Positions 1 through 6,054 of a stretch of 6,575 nt of DNA are shown in pieces (positions within the stretch are counted from its first letter, which is position 1; the number at the start of each line of letters is the position of its first letter). The translations under genes were made by a program, and so were the position numbers. Below the pieces are notes generated by a model, which made no database searches, was not told the DNA's origin, and worked only from the letters and a program-made list of their open reading frames with translations. This stretch comes from Rhodospirillales bacterium 47_12_T64 (GTDB taxonomy: Bacteria > Pseudomonadota > Alphaproteobacteria > Kiloniellales > Kiloniellaceae): NCBI GenBank assembly GCA_002162915.1, contig MABB01000100.1:1-6575 (forward strand), in the 5' to 3' direction.

Positions 1-2167
1 GGTCTGTCATGTTATCTGCACCTTCATACTGATTGACGATCAGATCAATACATTTGGGATCATTTTCAATCGCGGCCAGATAACCAAGAGCTACGTTTCG
101 CAAGGCGCGTTGACCAGCAGAGACAGCATCAGGACTATAGGAGCCGTTAACCTCCCCTTGTAAATAAAGCTCCTGAAACTGATCAATAAGCTCATTTGCA
201 ATACCAGCTTTAAAAAACAAGCGCGCCTTATCTACTGCTGCAAAATCTGCCACCTGCATCTGTTCAGCGACGTAGTTAATCGACGGCAAGATCAATATTT
301 GCGCCAGAAAGGCAGGATCCAGAGACTGATCTGCAATATTACGCGACAAGCTGTGAGCATAACTCGGATCAAACTCAAGCTCGCCACCATCTTGAATGAC
401 CGCAACCAACTTTAGAATCAAACGTGATGCATAAAATTGAGATGCATCCCAACGGCTAAAGGCATCACTATCGCTCCTCATCAGGAAGCTTAAATCATCA
501 TCGCTGTATTTTGTGGAAAGCTTTATCGGCGCAGAGAAGTTCCTATTGATGGACGGAACAGGACAGTCATCAACGTTGTTGAACTGGAATGACTGGCGCT
601 CTTGATCAACCCGCAGAGTTAAACTCGTATCAGGTTGCTCCATTTCTTCCCCTTCTAGATACAAGGGGAGATCTTTACCATCTTTTCCAACAAGCCCTAC
701 CGTCAATGGGATATGTAGCGGGTGTTTGTCTTCCTGACCTGGAGTAGGTGCTGTGTACTGGGTTAAATTCAGTGTAAAGGTTTTATCTGCTTCATTATAG
801 AACCAGCTAGCATCTACTTCTGGTGTACCCGCCTGACTATACCAGAGTCGAAAATGATGGAGATCCACATCGTTGGCATCTTCCATTGCGACGACAAAAT
901 CATCACAGGTTACGGCTTGGTTATCATGCCGTTCAAAGTAGAGGTCCATTCCCTTTCTGAAACCCTCGCGACCGAGAATTTCATGCATCATCCGGATGAC
1001 TTCTGCCCCCTTTTCATACACCGTGGCCGTATAGAAATTATTGATCTCGATATAAGTTTCTGGGCGGATAGAATGAGATAGTGGCCCCGCATCTTCAGGA
1101 AACTGTCGCGCCCGCAGCGTACGAACATCTTGAATACGCTTTACGGAGGCAGAGCGCATATCAGAAGTAAATTCCTGATCTCGATAAACGGTAAGACCTT
1201 CTTTCAGACTCAACTGGAACCAGTCGCGACACGTAACGCGGTTACCCGTCCAGTTATGGAAATATTCGTGAGCAACAATCGCTTCAATACGCTCAAACTC
1301 CAAATCAGTCGCAGTGTCTGCACTCGCGAGAATACATTTAGAATTAAAAATATTGAGGCTTTTGTTCTCCATGGCTCCCATATTGAAATCACTAACGGCG
1401 ACGATATTGAAAATATCGAGATCATATTCCAAACCAAAGCGCTCTTCATCCCACCGCATTGATCTTTTAAGTGCATCCATTGCGTAGGCACATTTATCTT
1501 CATTGCCGTGCTCCACAAAGATTTTCAGAGCAACATCCTGCCCAGAGCCCCTGCGATACTTATCCTCATAACAGGCAAGATTTCCAGCAACCAAGGCGAA
1601 TAAATAACAGGGTTTTGGAAAGGGATCATGCCAACGAGCCCAGTGCTTACCATCTACACCAACACCCTGATCAATGAGGTTTCCGTTGGAAAGTAAAACA
1701 GGATAACTTTCTTGGTCTGCATGCAGGGTAACAGTGTAAGTCGCCATAACATCAGGGCGATCAGGGTAAAATGTTATTCGCCTGAAGCCTTCCGCCTCAC
1801 ATTGAGTACAGAAATTACCACCAGATAAATAAAGCCCTTCAAGCTGAGTGTTTAATACAGGATCAATTTCTGTCTTGATTTCCAGAACACAACTGTTTGG
1901 CAGCCCATCAATCGTAAGGGAGATTTCATTTAGTTCATATTCAGATTGAGCCAGATCTCGCCCATCAACTTTTAGGGATACAAGCCTCAGCTCGTCACCA
2001 TTCAAGACTAACGGGCCAGTACTGGCAGGGCTGCGTTCCAACTTTAACGAAGAAGTGACACTTGTCTCTTCTGGTTCGAGAAAAAACACCAAATCCACAT
2101 GATTTATCAAAAAAGCTGGCGCCACATAATCTTTCAGATATGTCGCCTTCAACTGCGCACTTTTCAT
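1..2167 (-). CDS. pepN: Aminopeptidase N (M1 family zinc metallopeptidase), C-terminus cut by the window edge
   Basis: Removes N-terminal amino acids from peptides in the cytoplasm, acting late in protein turnover. The reading frame is open without interruption for 722 codons from ATG at 2167 to the left edge. E. coli PepN has about 870 residues, so roughly the last 150 are missing here. Visible signatures are QCEAEGFR (E124, matching the substrate-binding Glu121 of E. coli PepN), the GAMEN exopeptidase motif at residues 264-268, the zinc site HEYFH at 300-304 with the third ligand E323, and the transition-state tyrosine Y384 in FYTATVYEKG. All sit a constant three residues beyond the E. coli numbering, so the catalytic half is intact. 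The start has GAGGA just upstream (2175-2171), with a short three-base spacer. There is no signal peptide. The upstream neighbour on this strand, bfd, is 341 bases away, so pepN probably has its own promoter. Confidence 0.97.
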   Translation of the reverse strand, partial: MKSAQLKATYLKDYVAPAFLINHVDLVFFLEPEETSVTSSLKLERSPASTGPLVLNGDELRLVSLKVDGRDLAQSEYELNEISLTIDGLPNSCVLEIKTEIDPVLNTQLEGLYLSGGNFCTQCEAEGFRRITFYPDRPDVMATYTVTLHADQESYPVLLSNGNLIDQGVGVDGKHWARWHDPFPKPCYLFALVAGNLACYEDKYRRGSGQDVALKIFVEHGNEDKCAYAMDALKRSMRWDEERFGLEYDLDIFNIVAVSDFNMGAMENKSLNIFNSKCILASADTATDLEFERIEAIVAHEYFHNWTGNRVTCRDWFQLSLKEGLTVYRDQEFTSDMRSASVKRIQDVRTLRARQFPEDAGPLSHSIRPETYIEINNFYTATVYEKGAEVIRMMHEILGREGFRKGMDLYFERHDNQAVTCDDFVVAMEDANDVDLHHFRLWYSQAGTPEVDASWFYNEADKTFTLNLTQYTAPTPGQEDKHPLHIPLTVGLVGKDGKDLPLYLEGEEMEQPDTSLTLRVDQERQSFQFNNVDDCPVPSINRNFSAPIKLSTKYSDDDLSFLMRSDSDAFSRWDASQFYASRLILKLVAVIQDGGELEFDPSYAHSLSRNIADQSLDPAFLAQILILPSINYVAEQMQVADFAAVDKARLFFKAGIANELIDQFQELYLQGEVNGSYSPDAVSAGQRALRNVALGYLAAIENDPKCIDLIVNQYEGADNMTD

Positions 2168-2508
2168 AATTCCTCACTCAAACATTTATTTGCGGGCATG
2201 TAACCTTGGAGCTCCATGTCCTGTCAATCTCACCTAACAATATTAGGTTGATCTATTTACGACAACTATTTAGGCCACGTCAGATTAAAATGAGTGCCCG
2301 TATTTTCTCAAAAGGTCGCAATTTTCTTCATTTATTCTTGGCCAAAAGGCAATCTTTAAGAGTGCTTCTTTCAAACAAGAACCAATAGCTGGGTAACTCA
2401 AATGGAATTTAACCCACGAGGACATCCAAGCAAGATCCTTATCAAAGATAAAAAACCCGTTATTTTAAAAATGTGAGAGAATCATAAAAAAGTATATAAA
2501 GGGCGGAG
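2168..2508. other. 341-base AT-rich intergenic region between pepN and bfd
   Basis: Apart from the candidate pepN promoter and palindrome, I see no gene here. The longest open frame, about 60 codons on the plus strand from 2206, has low-complexity residues, no recognisable domain, and runs antisense through the pepN leader. A 24-codon plus-strand ORF at 2402-2476 lacks a ribosome binding site. No clear hairpin plus T-run follows the bfd stop on the minus strand, so how bfd transcription ends is not visible. Confidence 0.6.
2232..2265 (-). promoter_or_regulatory. Candidate pepN promoter with a palindrome over the -10
   Basis: On the minus strand TTGTCG (2265-2260) and TATTGT (2242-2237) are separated by 17 bases; each matches the sigma-70 consensus at four of six positions. 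The 17-base palindrome ACCTAA-5 nt-TTAGGT (2232-2248) lies across the -10, a typical position for a repressor site. Transcription would begin near 2230, about 63 bases before the pepN ATG. Both the promoter and the operator are read from sequence only and could be chance in this AT-rich gap. Confidence 0.35.
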
Positions 2509-2715
2509 TCATTCAGCGGCGAGATGCTTCATTCTCGCAAAATGGGCGGACATGCTTTTTTCTTCATCAAGCATATCTTTGATGTCACATCCACATTTTC
2601 CACACTGAGGTGAACAATCCATGGCTTTATAGACACCAGCTACTGAAGAGGCACCCAAGCCTACAGCATTTTTGACATCTTTTTCAGTAAAGCCATTACA
2701 TATACAAACGTACAT
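2509..2715 (-). CDS. bfd: Bacterioferritin-associated ferredoxin (Bfd, [2Fe-2S])
   Basis: Small [2Fe-2S] protein that docks on bacterioferritin and passes electrons to its haem, so that stored Fe(III) is reduced and released when iron is scarce. From the preferred start the protein has 68 residues (E. coli Bfd has 64) and opens MYVCICNGF. Cys4, Cys6, Cys38 and Cys41 (QCGKC) match the four cluster ligands of the E. coli protein in spacing; Cys34 and Cys43 are extra. The tail after the cluster loop is charged (DEEKSMSAHF). An in-frame ATG at 2745 would add ten residues (MKIILNGERK). It has a better AGGAG but only three bases away, and the family usually starts at MYVC, so I chose 2715, which has a weaker GAGAG at 2724-2720. 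A Fur-box-like sequence lies 15 bases upstream of this ATG, consistent with iron control. No bacterioferritin gene lies in the window. Confidence 0.93.
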   Translation of the reverse strand: MYVCICNGFTEKDVKNAVGLGASSVAGVYKAMDCSPQCGKCGCDIKDMLDEEKSMSAHFARMKHLAAE

Positions 2716-2729
2716 TTTTCTCTCGCCAT

Positions 2730-2744
2730 TGAGAATGATTTTCA
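2730..2744. promoter_or_regulatory. Strong Fur-box-like site upstream of bfd
   Basis: TGAGAATGATTTTCA matches the 7-1-7 Fur consensus TGATAATnATTATCA at 12 of 14 scored positions and is nearly symmetric. It ends 15 bases before the MYVC start codon of bfd, where bound Fur-Fe(II) would block transcription. That fits the expected induction of bfd during iron starvation. In many alphaproteobacteria Irr or RirA takes over iron control, so the factor that binds is an inference. Confidence 0.55.
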
Positions 2745-2763
2745 TCCGCTCCTATTACTTAGT

Positions 2764-2782
2764 GTAAATGATAATTGATTGC
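2764..2782. promoter_or_regulatory. Second, weaker Fur-box-like site between bfd and the nitroreductase gene
   Basis: The 19 bases match GATAATGATAATCATTATC at 12 positions, with a perfect TGATAAT half at 2769-2775 and a poor second half. The site overlaps a weak bfd promoter candidate on the minus strand (TTGCAA at 2784-2779, 17-base spacer, TAAGTA at 2761-2756) and the -35 of the plus-strand nitroreductase promoter candidate. A protein bound here could therefore affect both genes. Confidence 0.3.
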
Positions 2783-2804
2783 AAATAGATTAAAATACTA
2801 AAAT
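2775..2804 (+). promoter_or_regulatory. Candidate promoter of the nitroreductase gene
   Basis: TTGATT (2775-2780), an 18-base spacer and TAAAAT (2799-2804) match the sigma-70 boxes at four and five of six positions. Transcription would start near 2811, leaving a leader of about 80 bases before the TTG start. An inverted repeat TTTGTA-9 nt-TACAAA (2854-2874) lies in that leader just before the ribosome binding site. Evidence is sequence resemblance only. Confidence 0.35.
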
Positions 2805-2892
2805 CCACATCATCCGATTCGATCACTTAGTAAATAGATGAAATTAGATGCTATTTGTACTATGACGATACAAAACCCTTTAGGAGAATAAT

Positions 2893-3450
2893 TTGTCGTT
2901 CCTTCTGTCCCGTAAATCCATTGTAACTCAATGGATGGTTGAGCCTGCTCCAACCAAAGAAGACATCAATTTTATGTTACAAGCTGCGGTCACAGCACCC
3001 GATCACGGCTGGCTACGCCCTTGGCGCTTCATTGTTATAGAAGGCGAGGCCCGTAGCAAACTATCCGACCTCTTTGTTGATGCTCTCAAAATACGAACCC
3101 CAGATGCCACACCCGAGCAACTGGAAAAAGAAGGAAGTCGCCCCAAATTAGCTCCCCTTGTCATCGTCGTTTGTTCAGTAATGACCGATGAGAAACCTGG
3201 CGTACCAAAGAATGAGCGAGTCCTTTCTGCCGGAGCTGCAGCACAAAACATTCTTCTCGCGGCTCATGAACGTAACTATGGCGCGATCTGGTTAACTGGT
3301 AACGCAGCCTATGACCCAACGGTAAAAGAGGGCCTAGGGCTCGACAAGAATATGGATATTGTCGGCTTTCTTTATATAGGCAGCGTGGAACGTGAAGTTA
3401 AAGAGCGCAAGCGTCCGGATCCGGCCGACTATACAATCAACTGGAATTAA
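2893..3450 (+). CDS. YdjA-type NAD(P)H-dependent nitroreductase family protein (FMN), TTG start
   Basis: Predicted FMN flavoprotein that reduces small electrophiles such as nitro compounds or quinones with NAD(P)H; the natural substrate of this branch is not known. The 185 residues equal the length of E. coli YdjA (183) and match its pattern from end to end: RKS at 7-9 (the phosphate-binding R-x-S region), APDH at 35-38, LRPWRF at 41-46, SAGAAAQNILLAA around 112-124, GAIWLTG at 130-136 and IVGFLYIG at 156-163. No signal peptide or membrane segment is visible, so it should be cytoplasmic. The start is TTG: AGGAG (2882-2886) lies six bases upstream, an in-frame TAG at 2881-2883 rules out an earlier start, and the next ATG (residue 15) would remove the RKS motif. 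It is a single gene, divergent from bfd and closed by a strong terminator. Membership of the family is secure; the substrate is not. Confidence 0.93.
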   Translation: MSFLLSRKSIVTQWMVEPAPTKEDINFMLQAAVTAPDHGWLRPWRFIVIEGEARSKLSDLFVDALKIRTPDATPEQLEKEGSRPKLAPLVIVVCSVMTDEKPGVPKNERVLSAGAAAQNILLAAHERNYGAIWLTGNAAYDPTVKEGLGLDKNMDIVGFLYIGSVEREVKERKRPDPADYTINWN

Positions 3451-3501
3451 ACCCAGAGAACAAATGGTTAGCCATAACAATCCCTGCGGCAAACACAATT
3501 T

Positions 3502-3542
3502 AAGGTCAAAGCAAGCTTTAGAGAGCTTGTTTTGACCTTTTT
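3502..3542 (+). terminator. Rho-independent terminator after the nitroreductase gene
   Basis: Bases 3502-3517 pair with 3524-3539 to give a 16-bp stem with a single G-T wobble and a six-base loop (TTAGAG), running directly into a T-run at 3538-3542. It lies 51 bases after the nitroreductase stop. The opposite strand shows only a poor T-rich tail (TTAAATT), so it may also help stop the convergent minus-strand transcript from 3599 but less efficiently. Confidence 0.9.
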
Positions 3543-3598
3543 CATGTTCGGAGACAATCTATAAATAAAGACTTAAAAGCCAGACCAAGCCATTAATC

Positions 3599-4021
3599 TC
3601 AAAGGCTACGGAGATAAACCAAAGCAGAGATCCCAACGGCGCTAATAATCACAAATAACAGCAACAATACCCATATACCGGGGCCCTTTTTTGTCGCAGC
3701 AATCTTAGGCCTTTTACGTAGTGGTTGCCGTTCTGAGCGGCTTACTCCGGTTTTTGTCGCACCCGCTTTTACCTTAACTTTATTCTGTTTAGCTGTGCGG
3801 TTATCCCGATCAGCCACCGTGGTTTCAAAAATTACTCTTTCACGGCTTGAATTACTGTTCTCGTCATATGTTTCTTGCACGACACGAACGGCTGCGAAAC
3901 GCTTACTATCATATAAACGCTTCGCAGTAGAAAGCGCCATATCCTTCTCATCCAAGACACACTCTAGCACCCATCTTTTATTCTGGTATGTATCTACTTC
4001 GAATGAAACTGCCTGCGACAT
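3599..4021 (-). CDS. Hypothetical protein: small alpha/beta domain, basic linker and C-terminal membrane anchor
   Basis: I do not recognise a named function. The 140 residues fall into three parts. Residues 1-68 look like a beta-alpha-beta unit (FEVDTYQNKRWVLEC, an alpha segment near 25-40, then AAVRVVQETYDE and ERVIFE). Residues 72-113 are a polar, Lys/Arg-rich linker likely to be disordered. Residues 115-137 (GIWVLLLLFVIISAVG...) are one hydrophobic helix, leaving three residues after it. This is a tail-anchored layout; the positive charges before the helix predict the N-terminal domain in the cytoplasm. The N-terminal pattern resembles small uncharacterised proteins I associate with alphaproteobacteria. 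The ATG lies 17 bases after the stop of the PAS-like gene, so the two are probably co-transcribed. The best upstream AAGG is about 12 bases away, a weak ribosome binding site. Confidence 0.8.
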   Translation of the reverse strand: MSQAVSFEVDTYQNKRWVLECVLDEKDMALSTAKRLYDSKRFAAVRVVQETYDENSNSSRERVIFETTVADRDNRTAKQNKVKVKAGATKTGVSRSERQPLRKRPKIAATKKGPGIWVLLLLFVIISAVGISALVYLRSL

Positions 4022-4038
4022 CTGGTTTCTGAGCCTTG

Positions 4039-4491
4039 TTATCCGTTAGCCACTTTACGACAATTTGCCCCCCCAAACAGGGCATCAACAAAAACATCGT
4101 CTGAAGAAAGTGGCATCAATGTACTACGATAAAGAAGCGCATCTCCCCCATCTTCACATTCTCCACCTATGCTTACCGGCACACCGAGTTCGAGAACACG
4201 TGGCATAAATGAAGTCGCTTGTTTGATAAGGGTCATATCCGGGCAATTAGAAACCTGCGCCCCAATCAGCGACGCCCTTTCGGCTGGCCAAATCAATGAT
4301 CCTAGATGCGTAAAGACTGCACTCTCACCTTCCACGCCCAGGGAAATTAAAAAACACCAGTCCCAGTCATCGATAAGTTCTGATGCCTGAATATCATTCA
4401 GGCTCGGCATTTTTCGCTCACCTTTTTTCTGCTCCCAGTAATCAAGCAACCGAAAAACAAGGCGGCGCTCTATACCTGCGTACTCAGCCAT
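4039..4491 (-). CDS. PAS_5-like single-domain protein
   Basis: The 150-residue protein resembles the PAS_5 family (PF07310), small proteins of alphaproteobacteria that consist mostly of one PAS fold without an output domain. The characteristic opening is LLDYWEQKKGERKMPSLNDI (about 15-34), followed by a beta strand with WDWCFLISL (43-51), the FTHLGSLI strand (60-67), a variable middle with helices (68-103), and the closing strands ALLYRSTLMPLSSDD and ALFGGANCR (118-145). No kinase, cyclase, DNA-binding domain or membrane segment is present, so it would need a partner to transmit any signal. The ligand is unknown. The next gene downstream encodes a membrane-anchored protein 17 bases away, which could be that partner, but this is conjecture. 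The ATG at 4491 has AAGG at 4502-4499, seven bases upstream. Family assignment is by pattern memory only. Confidence 0.75.
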   Translation of the reverse strand: MAEYAGIERRLVFRLLDYWEQKKGERKMPSLNDIQASELIDDWDWCFLISLGVEGESAVFTHLGSLIWPAERASLIGAQVSNCPDMTLIKQATSFMPRVLELGVPVSIGGECEDGGDALLYRSTLMPLSSDDVFVDALFGGANCRKVANG

Positions 4492-4505
4492 AAGGCAACC
4501 TTTTG

Positions 4506-4534
4506 ATTATATACAAAAATACATCTCGAATTAA
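4506..4534 (-). promoter_or_regulatory. Candidate promoter of the PAS-like gene
   Basis: A perfect TATAAT (minus strand, 4511-4506) lies 17 bases after a weak -35, TTAATT (4534-4529). It would start transcription near 4499, only about eight bases before the ATG and inside the AAGG ribosome binding site, giving a nearly leaderless message. Either the transcript really is that short or the true promoter lies further upstream. Confidence 0.3.
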
Positions 4535-4618
4535 GGTGCACTAAAATGGTAAATAAAGTGTCAAGCAATGGCTAATGTCTTTTTTATCAAGGTTTTCACT
4601 TAAGATGATAGTCCCCCT

Positions 4619-4668
4619 GAAGTGAGATTGCGAAATGAGATTGCCTAAAAATCTGGTATCGCCTAAAA
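4619..4668. repeat. Short direct repeats in the leader/promoter region of the UDP-sugar dehydrogenase gene
   Basis: Two 13-bp units stand head to tail, GAAGTGAGATTGC (4619-4631) and GAAATGAGATTGC (4632-4644), differing at one base. They run into a second pair, GCCTAAAA at 4643-4650 and 4661-4668, an 18-base period. They lie 33-82 bases before the start codon at 4701. They could be paired binding sites for a regulator or a small local duplication. Confidence 0.6.
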
Positions 4669-4669
4669 G
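4641..4669 (+). promoter_or_regulatory. Candidate promoter of the UDP-sugar dehydrogenase gene
   Basis: TTGCCT (4641-4646), 17 bases, TAAAAG (4664-4669); each box matches the sigma-70 consensus at four of six positions. It overlaps the direct repeats, so a regulator bound to the 13-bp units would sit at or just upstream of the -35. The leader would be about 25 bases. Moderate matches only. Confidence 0.3.
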
Positions 4670-4700
4670 AAATAAAATCATATTCATATGAGTAAGCACA

Positions 4701-5990
4701 ATGATGTTCGATAAACCAAGCATTAGTATTATTGGCCTTGGCTACGTAGGATTACCCTTGGCCGTACACTTGGCCAAACATTTCAAGGTTACGGGCTTTG
4801 ATATTAATCAGGACCGTATCAGTGAATTGAAGGAGAGTTATGACAGAACAGGTGAAATTTCCTCACCCGAATTGAAGAACTCAACTCTACATCTAACCTC
4901 CAATGAAGAAGAAATCATCGGTCACGACATTCATATTGTAACGGTTCCGACCCCTGTAGATGAAAATAACGAGCCCGACCTAAGACCAGTACATATGGCT
5001 TCAGAGACTGTTGGCAGAATAATCAAACCGGGAAATGTTATTGTCTATGAAAGTACGGTTTACCCTGGAGTAACCGAAGATGATTGCGGCCCAATATTGG
5101 CAAAAATTTCTGGTCTGGAATGTGGTAAAGATTTCTTTCTCGGCTATTCTCCAGAACGCATAAACCCTGGTGATCGCGAACACACTGTAGATACGATCAC
5201 AAAAGTAGTCGCGGGCCAGAACAAGGCCGTTTCAGAATTGCTTTCACATGTCTATGGCACAATGAATGGCGGCAAAATTTTTATCGCCAAGAATATCAAG
5301 ACTGCCGAAGCAGCCAAAGTCATTGAGAATGCCCAAAGGGATATCAACATTGCCTTTGTAAATGAAATTTCCATCATATTTCAAAAACTTGGTATATCTG
5401 TTTACGATGTCCTAGAAGCGGCAGGAACAAAGTGGAATTTCTTAAATTTCCAACCCGGGCTTGTGGGGGGACACTGTATTGGTGTCGACCCCTATTACCT
5501 CGCACATTGTGCTAAAGCTTTTGGCCATGATCCAAAAGTCATTTTGTCGGGCCGATCAACAAACGAATCAATGAGCAACGCCGTTAGCGCTGCAATTCAT
5601 CAAACATTAAAAGCCCGAAATCCAGACCTTGCCCAACCACGAACATTGATTTTAGGCCTCACCTTCAAAGAGGATGTTCCCGACCTTCGTAATACCAAAG
5701 TAACAGATATCATTGCTGAACTCAGATCACTTGGACACCTAATCGATGTTCATGACCCAATGGCAGACCCAAAAGAAGCAGAAGAATTCTTTAAAATTCA
5801 ACTCAAGCCTTCACTTGAGATGAGTGAGGCTTATGATTGTGTTGTTGGTGCCGTTCCTCACGAAGGCTACCTCAATCTGACCAATACAAGCATAGAACAA
5901 CTGGTCAAACCCAGTGGCCTTATAGCTGATATGAAAGGCATGTGGCGCACTAGGCAGTTTGACGAGAAATACAGTTATTGGTGCCTGTAA
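4701..5990 (+). CDS. tviB: UDP-N-acetyl-hexosamine 6-dehydrogenase (TviB/WbpO type)
   Basis: Oxidises the C6 hydroxyl of UDP-GlcNAc or UDP-GalNAc to a carboxylate with two NAD+, supplying UDP-N-acetylhexosaminuronic acid for capsule, O-antigen or exopolysaccharide. The 429 residues match TviB and WbpO (about 425). Visible parts are the N-terminal Rossmann motif GLGYVG (12-17) with acidic D34, VPTPVDENNEPDL (82-94), YSPERINPGD (149-158), the central AAKVIENAQRDINIAF with K206 and N210, the catalytic cysteine C259 in GGHCIGVDPYYL, and the C-terminal NAD/UDP domain opening GLTFKEDVPDLRNTK (319-333). GGHCIGVDPYYL and NAQRDINIAF mark the N-acetyl-sugar branch rather than UDP-glucose dehydrogenase; which epimer is used cannot be told from sequence. 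ATG at 4701 is chosen; an in-frame TGA at 4689-4691 prevents an earlier start, 4704 is an alternative, and the ribosome binding site is weak. No epimerase or glycosyltransferase gene adjoins it. Confidence 0.95.
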   Translation: MMFDKPSISIIGLGYVGLPLAVHLAKHFKVTGFDINQDRISELKESYDRTGEISSPELKNSTLHLTSNEEEIIGHDIHIVTVPTPVDENNEPDLRPVHMASETVGRIIKPGNVIVYESTVYPGVTEDDCGPILAKISGLECGKDFFLGYSPERINPGDREHTVDTITKVVAGQNKAVSELLSHVYGTMNGGKIFIAKNIKTAEAAKVIENAQRDINIAFVNEISIIFQKLGISVYDVLEAAGTKWNFLNFQPGLVGGHCIGVDPYYLAHCAKAFGHDPKVILSGRSTNESMSNAVSAAIHQTLKARNPDLAQPRTLILGLTFKEDVPDLRNTKVTDIIAELRSLGHLIDVHDPMADPKEAEEFFKIQLKPSLEMSEAYDCVVGAVPHEGYLNLTNTSIEQLVKPSGLIADMKGMWRTRQFDEKYSYWCL

Positions 5991-6001
5991 ATTTTTACTA
6001 T

Positions 6002-6054
6002 GGGATATCAGAATTACTCGTCATAAACTCCGTGTCGAGAAATCTTGATATCCC
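6002..6054. repeat. Extended imperfect hairpin across the convergent gene ends
   Basis: GGGATATCA (6002-6010) pairs perfectly with TGATATCCC (6046-6054). Inside it, a G-T pair, ATT with AAT (6013-6015/6041-6043) and CTCG with CGAG (6017-6020/6036-6039) extend the stem with two 1x1 mismatches, leaving a 15-base loop. It covers the 12 bases before the rodA stop and its last codons, and follows the dehydrogenase stop by 12 bases. It lacks a T-run on either strand, so it is not a standard intrinsic terminator; it may slow polymerase or protect 3' ends. Confidence 0.45.

Noticed and set aside
854..1518. Open frames of 75-110 codons on both strands inside pepN
   Set aside because: They overlap the continuous pepN frame, which carries GAMEN, HEXXH-18-E and the catalytic tyrosine; the other frames show no domain pattern.
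1..2167. Possible frameshift in pepN, since no single closed ORF is reported there
   Set aside because: All family motifs lie in one frame (codon starts at positions equal to 1 modulo 3 on the minus strand) from 2167 to the left edge with no stop; the frame is simply cut by the window.
2206..2388. 60-codon plus-strand ORF between pepN and bfd
   Set aside because: No ribosome binding site or recognisable pattern, and it starts antisense to the pepN leader.
2402..2476. 24-codon plus-strand ORF
   Set aside because: No Shine-Dalgarno sequence and nothing to support translation.
3003..3251. 82-codon minus-strand ORF within the nitroreductase gene
   Set aside because: Shadow of a frame with clear end-to-end family similarity.
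4688..4714. Eight-codon ORF overlapping the dehydrogenase start
   Set aside because: No ribosome binding site, and very short frames of this kind are expected by chance.
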